From Sipunculus nudus (lineage: Eukaryota > Annelida > Sipuncula > Golfingiida > Sipunculidae), in NCBI GenBank assembly GCA_026874595.1, contig CM049317.1, positions 49,066,401 to 49,130,400 on the forward strand: 64,000 nt of DNA, in the 5' to 3' direction. Of this stretch, positions 39,201 through 48,204 are shown piece by piece (the first letter of the stretch is position 1; every line of letters starts with the position of its first letter). The notes under the pieces were generated by a model. The model worked only from the letters and a program-made list of their open reading frames with translations, was not told the origin of the DNA and did not search any database. Position numbers and translations under genes: made by a program.

Positions 39201-40823
39201 CAGTATGGGGCACGGTTTATAGGTAGGTTAAATTCGAGGTCGGGCAGTGGTCCTGTGTATCATGTATCTAAACACGCTAGTTAAAGTCAAATGGCATTTG
39301 ATACGATGTGTTAACCGGAGCACCAGTAGACCCCTCTACTCAGCACAATTACACTGTAATACTGGACTCCTTTATATGAGAGCTCTTAGAAACAAAAACA
39401 CGTTTATTTGCCCAAGAATGCCAAACTCAAAATGTAAAGATAATGTGTTCAGTCTAACAATTCTTATTCTGCAATCGAGGGAAAGGTCTGATGACTATGT
39501 CCCTGTGTCAGCTAAGAATAAATAATTTAAGCCCTGATTGTAATTTAAAATCGGCCATTATCTTTACTTTAAATAGTAAAATATGTTGATTTAAAAAAAG
39601 AAAGTCGGCATTCAGGGAAGGGGACGGGGCTAAATAATTACGTGGTTTATTTCAGCAAACCTTGAGCGTACTGGTATGCTTTGAATATGCTATCCCAACT
39701 TGTAAAGAATAACATTTAATTGCACATTAGATTGTCTATCTAAAAACAGCAGTGAATCAGTATATGCTCCAGATCTGCTATCCAAACTTAAGAAAATATT
39801 ATGTCGTTGGGGGCACTGTCTCAAAGCAGCAGTGTGTAAGCATCTGCTGCAAAGCTGCTCCATGATCCATTCTAGTACTCCTTCGGCAGCAGAGATACAG
39901 CAGAAGTTTTTGCGTCAGCCTAAAAAGGTGTTTCAGGAAAGCAGATTTTCAGTATAGCTGCTGCGAATATACTGAAATGGAGCAGTAATAGAGCATGTGC
40001 TGTTAAACTGCTGATTCTCGCAGCAGAGATAGAGCAGAACGGACCAGAAGGTTGTAACATTCGCTGATTTGCTGCTCCCCTTTCCAGAAGAAATACATCA
40101 GCTGCTCCAAAAGTAGCATAAGCTGAAATTTGGTACGGGGATCCGTACGGACGCCGTCTGCTGTATCTTATTTTTTTTATTAATTTAAGCTGTTAGGTGG
40201 AACATTTTAGTACTTTGATATATGTCATACTCCTTCGTAGTTAATTTCACTTACATCGCGTTTGTTGTTGTTGATTATTATATTGTAAAGCATTACTCTC
40301 GCACTGCTGATGTTGTTGTATGCTCTATTATTTTGTAGATAAGTACACCCTCATGGCTTTTGTTGTTTGTTGTATTATTTTGCATGTTATTATCATCATC
40401 GCTGATGTTATGTAAGTTTCCTTATTCTATAGATTATTACAGCCTTCTTGCGTTTGTCGTTGTATGTTGCAATATTTTGTAGGATATCACACCCTCATGG
40501 CGTTCGTTATAGTATGCTGTATTATTGTGGTGGGATTGCTGGTCATTATACGTATCCAGTGCATGCGATTAAAGAGGCAAGTAGTACCTGTTTGTGTATA
40601 TTATTAGCGAATAAACATCGGAACAAATGAAACATATGTAAACTCAATGTAAACATCCTCCTCACATGTTTACATATAATTTGTTACATGTATCATAACG
40701 GCGGGTAATAAACATAGTGTTCCCGCAGATAATGCTTCTGTAGATGACTCCCGAAGTTAATGAATATTAGCAAAACAGAAGGCTGGTCACTAGGCAGGTT
40801 CACTATACATGTCTTTTCTATAT

Positions 40824-40877
<54 letters not shown>

Positions 40878-41393
40878 TGGTACCTTGTTTTTCCTATATA
40901 TCGTGGTATAATTATTATTTGCAACGATATAACTAATTAATCATCTCAGAGTTATATATTTATAGAATAAGTTATTATGTAAGAGTTTTATCACTGTATT
41001 ATTACTTAATGGAAATGTACCATACATTTTGCACGTGTCTTCTGCAATTATATGTCTTATTTTTTTTACAAAAGAAGAACATCAATTTATAAAGGAGAAA
41101 TGCTCACTGAGACATACTGTGAAATCACAGGAGAAATAGATTCTCGTCCAAGACAGCCTCTTCCGGAAATTCCAGAGATACAATACCGCGGGGAACAAGT
41201 CTTTACCTCTGTACCCTCAACACTCGAACTGGATCGAATGCCTCTGAATCCCCCACACATTCCGTGCATTGACGGCTCGCCCTGTAATCCGAGGTCTGCT
41301 TACTGTGTAGTTGCTGACGGCTCGTGTATTGACAGTGTTATCCACGAGGAAAACCCTCTATATACGTCATCAGATATCCCGGATGAATACTAA
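32203..41393 (+). CDS. C-type-lectin-like transmembrane receptor with two CTLDs (eight exons)
   Basis: The coding join is 32203-32281, 34846-35082, 35510-35641, 35801-36043, 36799-36948, 37214-37321, 40483-40576 and 41075-41393. This totals 1362 bases, 453 residues plus stop. The order is signal peptide, CTLD1 (exons 2-3), CTLD2 (exons 4-5), stalk, one membrane pass, and a tail of about 106 residues. Introns 1-6 are phase 1 and intron 7 is phase 2, and all junctions keep frame. Each CTLD shows the usual cysteine pattern and Trp positions. Neither has the EPN/QPD plus WND residues that bind calcium and sugar, so it probably binds protein or an unusual ligand. A type I surface receptor with an immune or recognition role is inferred. 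Large introns hold a DNA transposon, a minisatellite and microsatellites. Confidence 0.85.
33022..33365. mobile_element. non-autonomous DNA transposon (hAT-like ends), copy 1
   Basis: It is homologous to 56045-56266: 'catatcccccc', 'ttggcaaggggg', 'ggatggt', a poly-C run, 'actatt-agagaa-aa-att', then an AT microsatellite and 'gaagataaattgacgcc'. The right end (ATTGACGCCCCTG) is the inverted form of CAGGGGCGTCAAT. The left end is missing here. It lies in intron 1 of the receptor gene. Confidence 0.6.
33196..33242. repeat. (AT)n microsatellite inside the DNA transposon
   Basis: A 47-bp AT run at the same internal place as the shorter run in the copy at 56218, so the repeat travelled with the element. 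Confidence 0.9.
34092..34125. repeat. perfect 13-bp stem hairpin
   Basis: GATATTCGATATT (34092) and AATATCGAATATC (34113) are exact reverse complements around an 8-base loop, in intron 1. Related 'gcgaatattgaatg' pieces recur up to 34410. Confidence 0.8.
34846..35082 (+). CDS. receptor exon 2: first half of CTLD1
   Basis: It follows the acceptor ctctttccag and reads DTYEQTSVDLLPIYFNRTSP, then SAAAGFCRRRGMKLPGDLEP and HPKIWLSYRRKYNDTWQPVD. Residues AAGFC..RGMKLPGDLE correspond to the first conserved Cys and helix region of a CTLD, and IWLSYRRKYNDTW to the WIGL region. NRT, NQS and NDT are possible N-glycosylation sites. The donor is accag/gtgctt. Confidence 0.85.
35510..35641 (+). CDS. receptor exon 3: second half of CTLD1
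   Basis: It reads GNWNPEGEIQPDKRCSFLKL and finishes with PWNQSCYTGAGGFICFIP. This is the CTLD C-terminal pattern: W.P.GE, then three cysteines ending in FIC. The sugar-binding EPN/QPD slot reads EGEIQ, and WND reads WNQ, so classical calcium-dependent sugar binding is unlikely. It starts at ttcag/gtaact and ends at ccag/gtaaga. Confidence 0.88.
35801..36043 (+). CDS. receptor exon 4: start and core of CTLD2
   Basis: It opens DCPMCPPWSCHLLQNGCLLI, giving a long-form CTLD with extra N-terminal cysteines. SLTWFQARAACIMAGGQLWV follows and contains the conserved W..A...C...GG.L helix-strand motif. Near the end is AWIGWRAEDWVEEGEG, the WIGL-type core. The acceptor is atttacag and the donor gaag/gtaagg. 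Confidence 0.9.
36799..36948 (+). CDS. receptor exon 5: end of CTLD2
   Basis: It reads GLTTYPLLPRFTKQGGGTDH, then PHCVVLLTARPFNWTVQNCS and DLAAVACVK. The three cysteines (HC, NC, AC) and the Trp match the CTLD ending. The usual W.PGEP segment before the first of them is missing, so calcium-dependent sugar binding is not expected here either. Confidence 0.85.
37214..37321 (+). CDS. receptor exon 6: stalk
   Basis: It encodes DNKVGLNTRLESPSTPSLIR and then STRDNPKGSLSLLCDT, a Ser/Thr/Pro-rich linker suited to O-glycosylation. It is 108 bp, phase 1 at both ends, between tctttcag and tacag/gtcact. The donor is weaker than the others. Reading past it gives a stop after two codons, which would yield a secreted form lacking the membrane segment. 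Confidence 0.7.
37776..38100. repeat. 55-bp minisatellite in intron 6
   Basis: Units start gctctcctggag at 37831, 37886, 37941 and 37996, exactly 55 bp apart, with weaker flanking units. The repeat core 'ctcctggagcag' keeps several frames open on both strands. I take those ORFs as by-products of the repeat. Confidence 0.9.
39800..40135. repeat. degenerate CAG/CTG-rich block
   Basis: Loose repeats of 'gcagcagagatacagcagaa' and 'gctgctcc' in the last part of intron 6. No ORF is supported. Confidence 0.5.
40339..40411 (+). CDS. receptor exon 7a: alternative transmembrane exon
   Basis: This is a diverged duplicate of exon 7b, lying just before it. The acceptor is ttttgtag and the donor a perfect gtaagt. 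It is 73 bp, entering in phase 1 and leaving in phase 2, exactly like exon 7b. It would encode DKYTLMAFVVCCIILHVIII and then IADV, an unbroken hydrophobic segment. Joined to exon 8 the frame stays open. Only 71 bp separate it from exon 7b, and using both would shift the frame, so the two would be mutually exclusive. It lacks the basic residues that follow the 7b segment. No transcript evidence is available. Confidence 0.55.
40483..40576 (+). CDS. receptor exon 7b: transmembrane segment
   Basis: It reads GYHTLMAFVIVCCIIVVGLL and then VIIRIQCMRLKR, a single helix with a basic stop-transfer cluster, as expected for a type I receptor. The acceptor is attttgtag. The donor is aaagag/gcaagt, a GC donor that otherwise matches the consensus exactly. 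Confidence 0.8.
40819..40875. repeat. (AT)n microsatellite in intron 7
   Basis: An AT run with one AAAT interruption near 40836. Confidence 0.9.
41075..41393 (+). CDS. receptor exon 8: cytoplasmic tail and stop
   Basis: It starts at acaaaag/aagaac and reads RTSIYKGEMLTETYCEITGE, then IDSRPRQPLPEIPEIQYRGE, and ends HEENPLYTSSDIPDEY and TAA. Tyrosines in TYCEI, IQYRG, SAYCV and NPLY are candidate phosphorylation sites. NPLY fits the NPxY type bound by PTB domains or clathrin adaptors, and RPRQPLPEIP could bind SH3 domains. The cysteine-rich repeat (CIDGSPC, DGSCIDS) is unusual for a tail. No canonical ITAM or ITIM was found. Confidence 0.85.
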
Positions 41394-41495
41394 AGAGGAA
41401 AACCCACTGTATCCATCGTCAGATATCCCAGAAAAAATATTGACGATGAGTCAATACTGACACAGGGGACCATTCTAGATTACGGAATCAGCAGA

Positions 41496-41533
<38 letters not shown>

Positions 41534-41812
41534 AAAGTATACAATATACTTGCTAGCCCCAGTAAGCTCCAGTACTTGCGTGTAAATCAAGGGCGAAATT
41601 GTTCTTAAAATGTTTATCGCAAATCCCGGGAATGTACACAGATAAACTAACCAATGAGAAAACCCTCGCTTTTACCAGGATATATGTGTGTTTGTATTTA
41701 TTATTATAAGTTATGTAAGAAATATAATAATTCATAAACAAAATGTCACCATTTTTACTATGCAAAGAAGATATTTATGACTAACATATTTGAATATTGT
41801 TTTCTGAATAAA
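41394..41812 (+). other. 3' untranslated region with polyadenylation signal
   Basis: It begins with a near-repeat of the end of the coding exon and contains a (GA)15 run (41499-41528). AATAAA lies at 41807-41812, about 415 bases after the stop. The 3' end of the transcript is inferred from this signal only. Confidence 0.55.
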
Positions 41813-42111
41813 AGAATAAGTTCGTCAAATTAAATATCCATCTTCCGAAAATATCGGTAAAGGAGACCAACTGCAGTAACATGTCCATAAAGCTCTAGGC
41901 TGTAAAATGGTAGTGGTATTGCAAGTACATTCATAGTCAATAAATGCAGAGAATAATAAATGATTATTGGACACTGAGAAAGTGAATTTACATAACCGCC
42001 ACAGGTACTTATGCTCAGCCCCTGTGACCTAATTATGCTAATCAGTTCTTAAACATTTTAACACAGAAGGCTTACCATATATATGGTGCAACAGCTATAA
42101 TAAGACAATCA

Positions 42112-42159
42112 TGACGTCACAAAGGTTGGTCGCGAATGTCGTCGCATTGACTGACGTCA
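42112..42159. promoter_or_regulatory. two perfect CRE palindromes 40 bp apart
   Basis: TGACGTCA occurs at 42112-42119 and 42152-42159 in a locally CpG-richer patch (ggtcgcgaatgtcgtcgc). This is the binding site of CREB/ATF factors. No gene start was found close by on either strand. Confidence 0.4.
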
Positions 42160-43420
42160 TCAGTTAGATGTGGTAATATCTGTTCTCCAGTGATAAATAG
42201 ATCGAAATCATTGTTTGCTGTATTTTGGATTATTTGTGTCATACGAGTTCAGTGCAAGGTGAAACATTATTATTCATTGTGCAGTCGGCGAAATCGCTTC
42301 TGCAACCTTTGGCTCAGAACTATTTATACTGTTTCCTCTATATAATTACTATCCAGGAAAAAAACATTCGGACAGGGGCACTGAACAGACTAAATTTTAT
42401 GTTTAGGAGAGTGTCCATAATTATGTGCTTGTCAAGTGACTTGCCGTTTACATTGCCAATGGTAACCTGATTTCTTGGTTGCTCTGCCCATGATTATTTA
42501 TTGAAAGAATATGCGACTTAGGTCTCATAGAAGTCATGGTTAGGTCAGTTAAATACTCCTTATCCGCCTTTTATCATTAAGCAGATAAAACTTCGTGTTC
42601 GCTCCGCAAGTAACAAAAAATAAACATATAAAAAACACCTGTCGTATCAACAATCGAAACATAAACAAGAGCTCTGTCGGCTTACAAATACAGCACCTAG
42701 ATCAGCCTGTACGTAGCCTTCTCATAGTTAAACAGTTGGTGCTGGGTTGTGACTCACAAGAATTTTGGCTCTCGTGAATCAGCCGTTTTTTTAATTTTTT
42801 AATTAGAAATCGTTCAGTCTATAAGGCCTTTTGTCATCTGAATTATACATAATAAAATAATATACCTCAGATATCTAGTATAAACAGATTTAACATTTCT
42901 TTACACACGTGTCAGAACATTTTTGATAATTTAACGTGACGTTACTGAAAGATAATTAACCGTGTTAATAACGTCAGCGTAAAAAAAACTCTAGTTTTGA
43001 TTCTGAAATTGATTCTACACTTATGGGTGGCATGATGTTGTAGGTTATAACCTAGCAATGAATACACGACTCAGTAGGCATTCATAATTATATGTGTGGT
43101 ATTACGCTGATTGTAGGTTCTTTAAAGCCGTAGCTGTAATACAGGCAATTAATTGGAAAAATGCAACACAAATAATATGACAGGTGTACCTACACAGTAA
43201 GATGTTATTTAAAATGCCTGTTTGTACACCAGTTGCCTATATGTATCCCAAAAATATATGCTATGAGTAAAAAATGTTCTATTCCGCTTTAATAATTCCC
43301 TTAGAGTATTTACACTAATACACACAATATTTAACCTTTCCTACTGTTAATAATTCTAGCATTACCAGACTAATCTACAGAGATCAATGCAGTTAAATAT
43401 CTGTGATCGATATCTGAAAT
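42160..43420. other. intergenic stretch, nothing supported
   Basis: Short ORFs at 42225-42470 and 42595-42777 lack splice logic and recognisable motifs. Confidence 0.5.
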
Positions 43421-44107
43421 TCAGTTACTGACATTCTCAAATACAGTAAAGTCTTCACTGCTACATGACCGATTATACCTCAACATCACTCGTTGGATAT
43501 CGATGAGTCGACTCAGCTTCCTATCGTACCCCTCAAAGTCAGGTGTCAGCTGAAGTGATGTCCATGATTTAATACTTTCCCATCCTGTCACACTTAAAAA
43601 TGAAATAAATATATATTAGAAAAAGGTTTAAAATCATTATGACACATTTATACGGATTTATAAAGATAATATTTCTATGAATGTGAGAATCGTAATGTAA
43701 TAAAATTTGATAAAAACCTCCTAGTTAAATTTCGTAATATGTTCTTCGTCAAGGCCGTATTTCTATTTGAATCACATATTGTATAGTTTAAAGGAGAGTA
43801 TATTATGATATAATAATAAGGAAAATAACACATTATACGATATATTAGAGCATCATAATCTTAAATTATGTTAATTATCTCTGAATAAAATTTCCTCATG
43901 AAGCAACTAATAAAACGAAGGATTAAAGAAGTACCAACACGATGTTAAAAGGTAAAATTGTACCACACATTGACAGTTTCAAGGTTAGCGTCCTCTCCAT
44001 AACATAACAAATGACATCGGGAATAAAACGCTGTTCCTTATATGCTTCTGTAGCAAGAGAACGTGTGTCATGGTTGTAGTAGATGTTTCGGGCGGCGCCC
44101 CCAAATT
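43421..44107 (-). pseudogene. CTLD-like gene fragment on the minus strand, copy 1
   Basis: There are two exon-like pieces. Exon a (44107-44009, 99 bp) lies between an AATAG acceptor and a gttatg donor and reads FGGAARNIYYNHDTRSLATE and then AYKEQRFIPDVI. Exon b (43584-43421) follows a gtgacag acceptor and reads WESIKSWTSLQLTPDFEGYD before drifting to a stop. Both align with the minus-strand copy at 57901-58625. The phases meet, but the joining codon would be TGA. The conserved first Cys is replaced, and the C-terminal CTLD half is not found. It appears to be a decayed lectin gene. Confidence 0.55.
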
Positions 44108-45339
44108 CTATTGGTAACAGTATTGAAATAATACCAGTTAGATGCGTCTGTTGAAATATACGGTTTCATAAGATAAATATTTTGCAATTAGCCGTTAGGG
44201 ACTGACTGTCACATATTTTAATAATGAGCTTTTCGCAGGGACTTTTTTCATGTGCTTCATTTACATGATATAAGACAACTTGTGCTAGAATTATCCAGGT
44301 AAACCCATCTCCTAAAAAGTCAGTAGAGAATGCAAATTACGTTAATCAAGAATATACAGAAAGAATTATGTTTTGGAAAAGACTTGAGGGATATACAGAT
44401 ACAATTTTGAAGGGAATTTTTTTTTTCGATAAACGACAAGGGTGCAACATCTTCATTGCTTGACATTGCAAAAGCTATAGCGACTATACATAGAAGCCAT
44501 CTACTAACAGATATATGTGTATGTTGCTTGTAAACGAAACTCCAAAGTATGTCAAAAGACAGGCTCAGGTAAATAGAAACCAACAGTGATAAATGTTTGT
44601 CTTGAGCTTTGTTGTTGTCATGGAATAAGCAGGTCTGATCGAAAACTGACAATGCTCCCTAGTAAAAGTAAGGTTAATTTTTTTTCGGTGCACGTCTGAT
44701 CAGGTGTTCGGTGCACGTCTGCGACAAAGAAATAAATTCAGTCTTGGTTCGATGTCTTGTCTTTAAGCATAATAACACTTAAATTACGTACGGATTTTAA
44801 AAAAAATCTAGATAGCCAGGGTAAGACCGTATGAACAATATGTTATTTTTTTAAAGGAAATCAGGATCAAAATAATATATTTTGTTTTATATACCATTAT
44901 TAAAAAGAACAATTCCCTGACCGTGTTCATATCTGAAAAATGACTACATGAATAATAAGGAGAATTTTAAGGTGGTTCGTAGGCTCAAGCTACAGAAAAT
45001 AGTTTGGTATTATTTTTTAATGCTTCATTAGCTCTGGAGATTGCGAATTTAAAATAAATGTGTGTTTCACCCTCCCACGAATTTTATTCAAGTTGAAGGG
45101 CTTCCTTTTTAAATTTTGCTACAAACAACCCATAAATTAGTCGAACTATTAAAACGTTGAAAAGAAATTTATGAATGTAAAGACCCCATAACAGGTTAAC
45201 CTAGAAAACGTATACATGTTTTAAATTGCAGTCGATATTGTCTGAGGTCTCAGCTCCTCGTATATTGACGCAACGGAAAAACGCTCACAATATTGAAAGC
45301 AGATTCGCGGGGTCATGTGTTTAGCGCTTAAAATTTTCC

Positions 45340-46120
45340 ATTTCGTCCCCGCTTCCTTAGAAGGAACGGGGACATTGAATTGGGTTTTTGTCCCCCGCTT
45401 CCTTGGAAGGAACGGGGGACATTGATGTGTGTTTGTCTGTCTGTCCCTCTGTCTGTCTGCTGTATGTCTGTCTGTCACTCTGTCCGTCCGTCAGGTTTTC
45501 GTTTCCGTGCGATAACTTTCCTTAATTTTATCCGATTTCATTCAAATTTGAGTCAGTTAATGCTCTCATGCTTTCCTTGTTTGGGATTGGTTTTGGAGTG
45601 TCCGTCTTACAAGATAATAAAACAATATGAAATTTCATTTGATATGATGATTCAGTACATTTAGTTTCACTATTCACCAACAGTTGTCCCTAGCGGTGGA
45701 CATAAATTATTTGATTTTTTTGCAGTAACTTCCGGGTGCGCCATTTTTTGAACGTGGTTAAAACTATTAGCTCTCACCACCGACTTTAAAATCAACCCGG
45801 ACTTAAAGGGGAAAGCGGGAGACAAATTTCTTGAATTTTCCTTTGGAAAGAGTAAAATTACCTAAGAGGCAAAATATTGGCTAGGGGGGATCCGCGTGAC
45901 CTCGATTTGTGTCCCCCGCTTCCTTGGAAGGAACGGGGGAAATTGATTTTGGTTTGCCTGTCTGCCCCGCTGTCTCTCTGGCTGTTTGTCGGTCCGTCTG
46001 TCTCTATGTCAGGTTTTTGTATCCGTGCGATAACCTTCCAAAATTTTATTCGATTTTATTCGCATAGGGTCTCAATGCTTACCTAGGTTGGGAATGGTTT
46101 TTGAGTGTCTTTCAGGAATT
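45340..46120 (+). repeat. interspersed repeat, two copies about 510 bp apart
   Basis: A shared block runs gtcccccgcttccttggaag, gaacgggg, a (GTCT)n stretch, 'caggtttt', 'ccgtgcgataac' and 'attttatccgattt'. It starts at 45390 and 45912, with a third short piece at 45347. It opens with the imperfect palindrome cttccttggaagg. The ORFs across it (PLPWKERG... in both) are similar only because the DNA is repeated. Confidence 0.75.
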
Positions 46121-46133
46121 CTTTTCTCCTTTA

Positions 46134-46322
46134 GGAGGTTCGGTCTGGCACTTGGAGATTCGCGACATGGCAATAACTCACAATGAGGTCCCAGATAAAA
46201 AATGTATATTGACTGGATGTTCCGACGACGTGGACCCGCATGCGCACTTTATTCTAACGATTGGAGTCAACAGTCGGGTGTTTTGGTCCTACCGAGATAT
46301 TAGAAGAGGAAATAGTATATGA
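46134..46322 (+). other. unassigned exon-like ORF beside the repeat
   Basis: After ctcctttag an open frame reads GGSVWHLEIRDMAITHNEVP, continues with KKCILTGCSDDVDPHAHF and ends at TGA. GC content is higher than its surroundings. The beginning may belong to the repeat just upstream. No family is recognised. Confidence 0.25.
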
Positions 46323-46977
46323 GACCTATTTTTATATAATTTTTCATGTGAAGTATGTGTCTAGAGATTGACAGTCCAGTTATTTAATGTACCCAATTAA
46401 TCTCTGTCTGCGAACGAATTTACGTTTAGTTAATCTAAACGTGAATAAAGGCCGGTGATAAACATGTTGCAGTCACAAGTTATACCAGTTTATAGTAATA
46501 TAAGTCATGTAGAATCAGAAATAGTTCCAGCATTGTAAAGGAAAATGACCGCTTTTAAACAACAGTCACCAAACAAATTGTAAATCGGCTTCGGTGATTG
46601 AAATTGAACAAGCTGGAAGATTTTACATGGAATACATGCATAACATCCTGTAAGTGTTAACAGTACTCTATCCTTAGTAATTTTTTTTAATTGTTCGACA
46701 AATCATTCATCATACAGAAGCCATAGGAACACATCGCCAATTCTACCTATTTTGAGTTTGGCCAGTAAATGGAACACATTGAAGCACTGTTTCGAAAACT
46801 GTTTATTTGGAGTTTTCCACACATGGGCTTTGGGGACAAAACGGACTCTCTCAATGTTTGGTCACGCTCGATTACGCATTGACTGAAAGCGTTCTCTAAT
46901 TAACTAGTGTCATATTGACTAATTATTACCAAGCGTGGACTTTACTAGAATAACACATCCACTCTTTCAGTTTGCAG

Positions 46978-47068
46978 TAACTAGATACATCCGCCTGGCT
47001 ATCAAGAGTGCAAATGAACAAGTAGAAAGGATTGTTTTCCTTTGAAAATTGCTGACCATCATAACATG
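46978..47068 (+). pseudogene. duplicated small exon, copy 1 (stop in frame)
   Basis: It lies between tttgcag and catg/gtaagt. In the frame shared with copy 2 it begins with TAA and then encodes LDTSAWLSRVQMNK before further stops. Intron sequence upstream also matches copy 2, so this is a tandem DNA duplication of about 540 bp. Confidence 0.4.
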
Positions 47069-47520
47069 GTAAGTTATTTCAGAATTATTTCTTAATTGAT
47101 ACGTGTCTAGTGTCAATAATATACTTTGAATCGTTTATCACTAATATACTGTATCGTGTAAAAAACTAAGGTTGCCATGTTTGTATTTACATCTGATAAT
47201 GAGGAGCCTACAAATACCCTTTAAAGAATTAACCTTAGAATAAAAAAAGGTTACTTATTAATTATATTGATACGTCGTTTTAATGAAATACACATTTATG
47301 CATTACATTTTGATTCTGTTAATATTATGTTTCGGAAACTTTAGTATTGGGGTTTTCAAAACGTGTGGGTATAAGGGACAAAACTGAATCTCTCAAGGTG
47401 TAGCTACGCTTAATTACACATTCATTAAAGGTGTTCTCTAGTTAATTTGGTGTTGCATTAATTTATTATTACCAACTGCAGAATATACTGAGGTCACCCA
47501 TCAATTCTTTCTCTTTGCAG

Positions 47521-47584
47521 GAACCAGATACCTCTGCTTGGCTGGCAAGAATGGAAATGAAAAAGGATTGGCGATTATAACACG
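47521..47584 (+). CDS. duplicated small exon, copy 2
   Basis: After ctctttgcag it reads EPDTSAWLARMEMKKDWRL and then TAA at 47578. Compared with copy 1, the DTSAWL codons differ mostly at third positions (ACA/ACC, TCC/TCT, GCC/GCT, CTA/CTG), which suggests past coding constraint in this frame. It is a possible terminal exon of an unidentified gene. Confidence 0.35.
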
Positions 47585-47942
47585 GTAGGTTATTCCTGAG
47601 ATATTTCTGGATCATACAAAAGTTTCAATGATGCACATGGCATTTTCTATCGCAAAACAAAAAAAAATGGTCTATGTTAACCACCTATAATTATAAGGAG
47701 ACTACAAATAAGTTGAAAAAAGTTATATAAATTATAAGGCATTTAAGGAAATAAGAATAAATACGTATTCTAAATGTCAATCCACCCTTGAGATAAAGTT
47801 CATGTATATGTTTATAATATTTATTGTATATTTATTAAATACGGTTAATGTGCTTTAAAATTTATCGTGTTCAATATATATCGAAAACCTTGGCAAAACA
47901 TCATTAAGTTAACGACATTTACATTCGAAATACAATCCCCTC

Positions 47943-47945
<3 letters not shown>

Positions 47946-47993
<48 letters not shown>
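47946..47993. repeat. (GA)n microsatellite
   Basis: A 48-bp GA run. Confidence 0.95.
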
Positions 47994-47996
<3 letters not shown>

Positions 47997-48204
47997 TCAA
48001 TTAGCGACTTCACACACCAGAAACGTACCAGTATGCTAATTTATTCTCAATAACTGCTGGTAAGACACCATTACTGTTTGCAGACCTAGAAACCTGCGTA
48101 ATTTCTCTCAGTGCGTGTAGCGTGTTTGAAAGAAATACCGGTATTTATATGTGTGTGTGAATATTTTTCCTTTTTATTGATGTATCTCATCTGTTATTTT
48201 CCAG

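Noticed and set aside
44320-44652. Minus-strand ORF with a signal-like stretch (WLLCIVAIAFAMSSNE) upstream of the lectin relic
   Set aside because: The hydrophobic stretch has no nearby in-frame ATG and no clear donor, so linking it to the relic at 44107 would be guesswork.
45221-46086. ORFs containing PLPWKERG and many Cys, Val and Ser residues
   Set aside because: They arise from the interspersed repeat and its (GTCT)n stretch.
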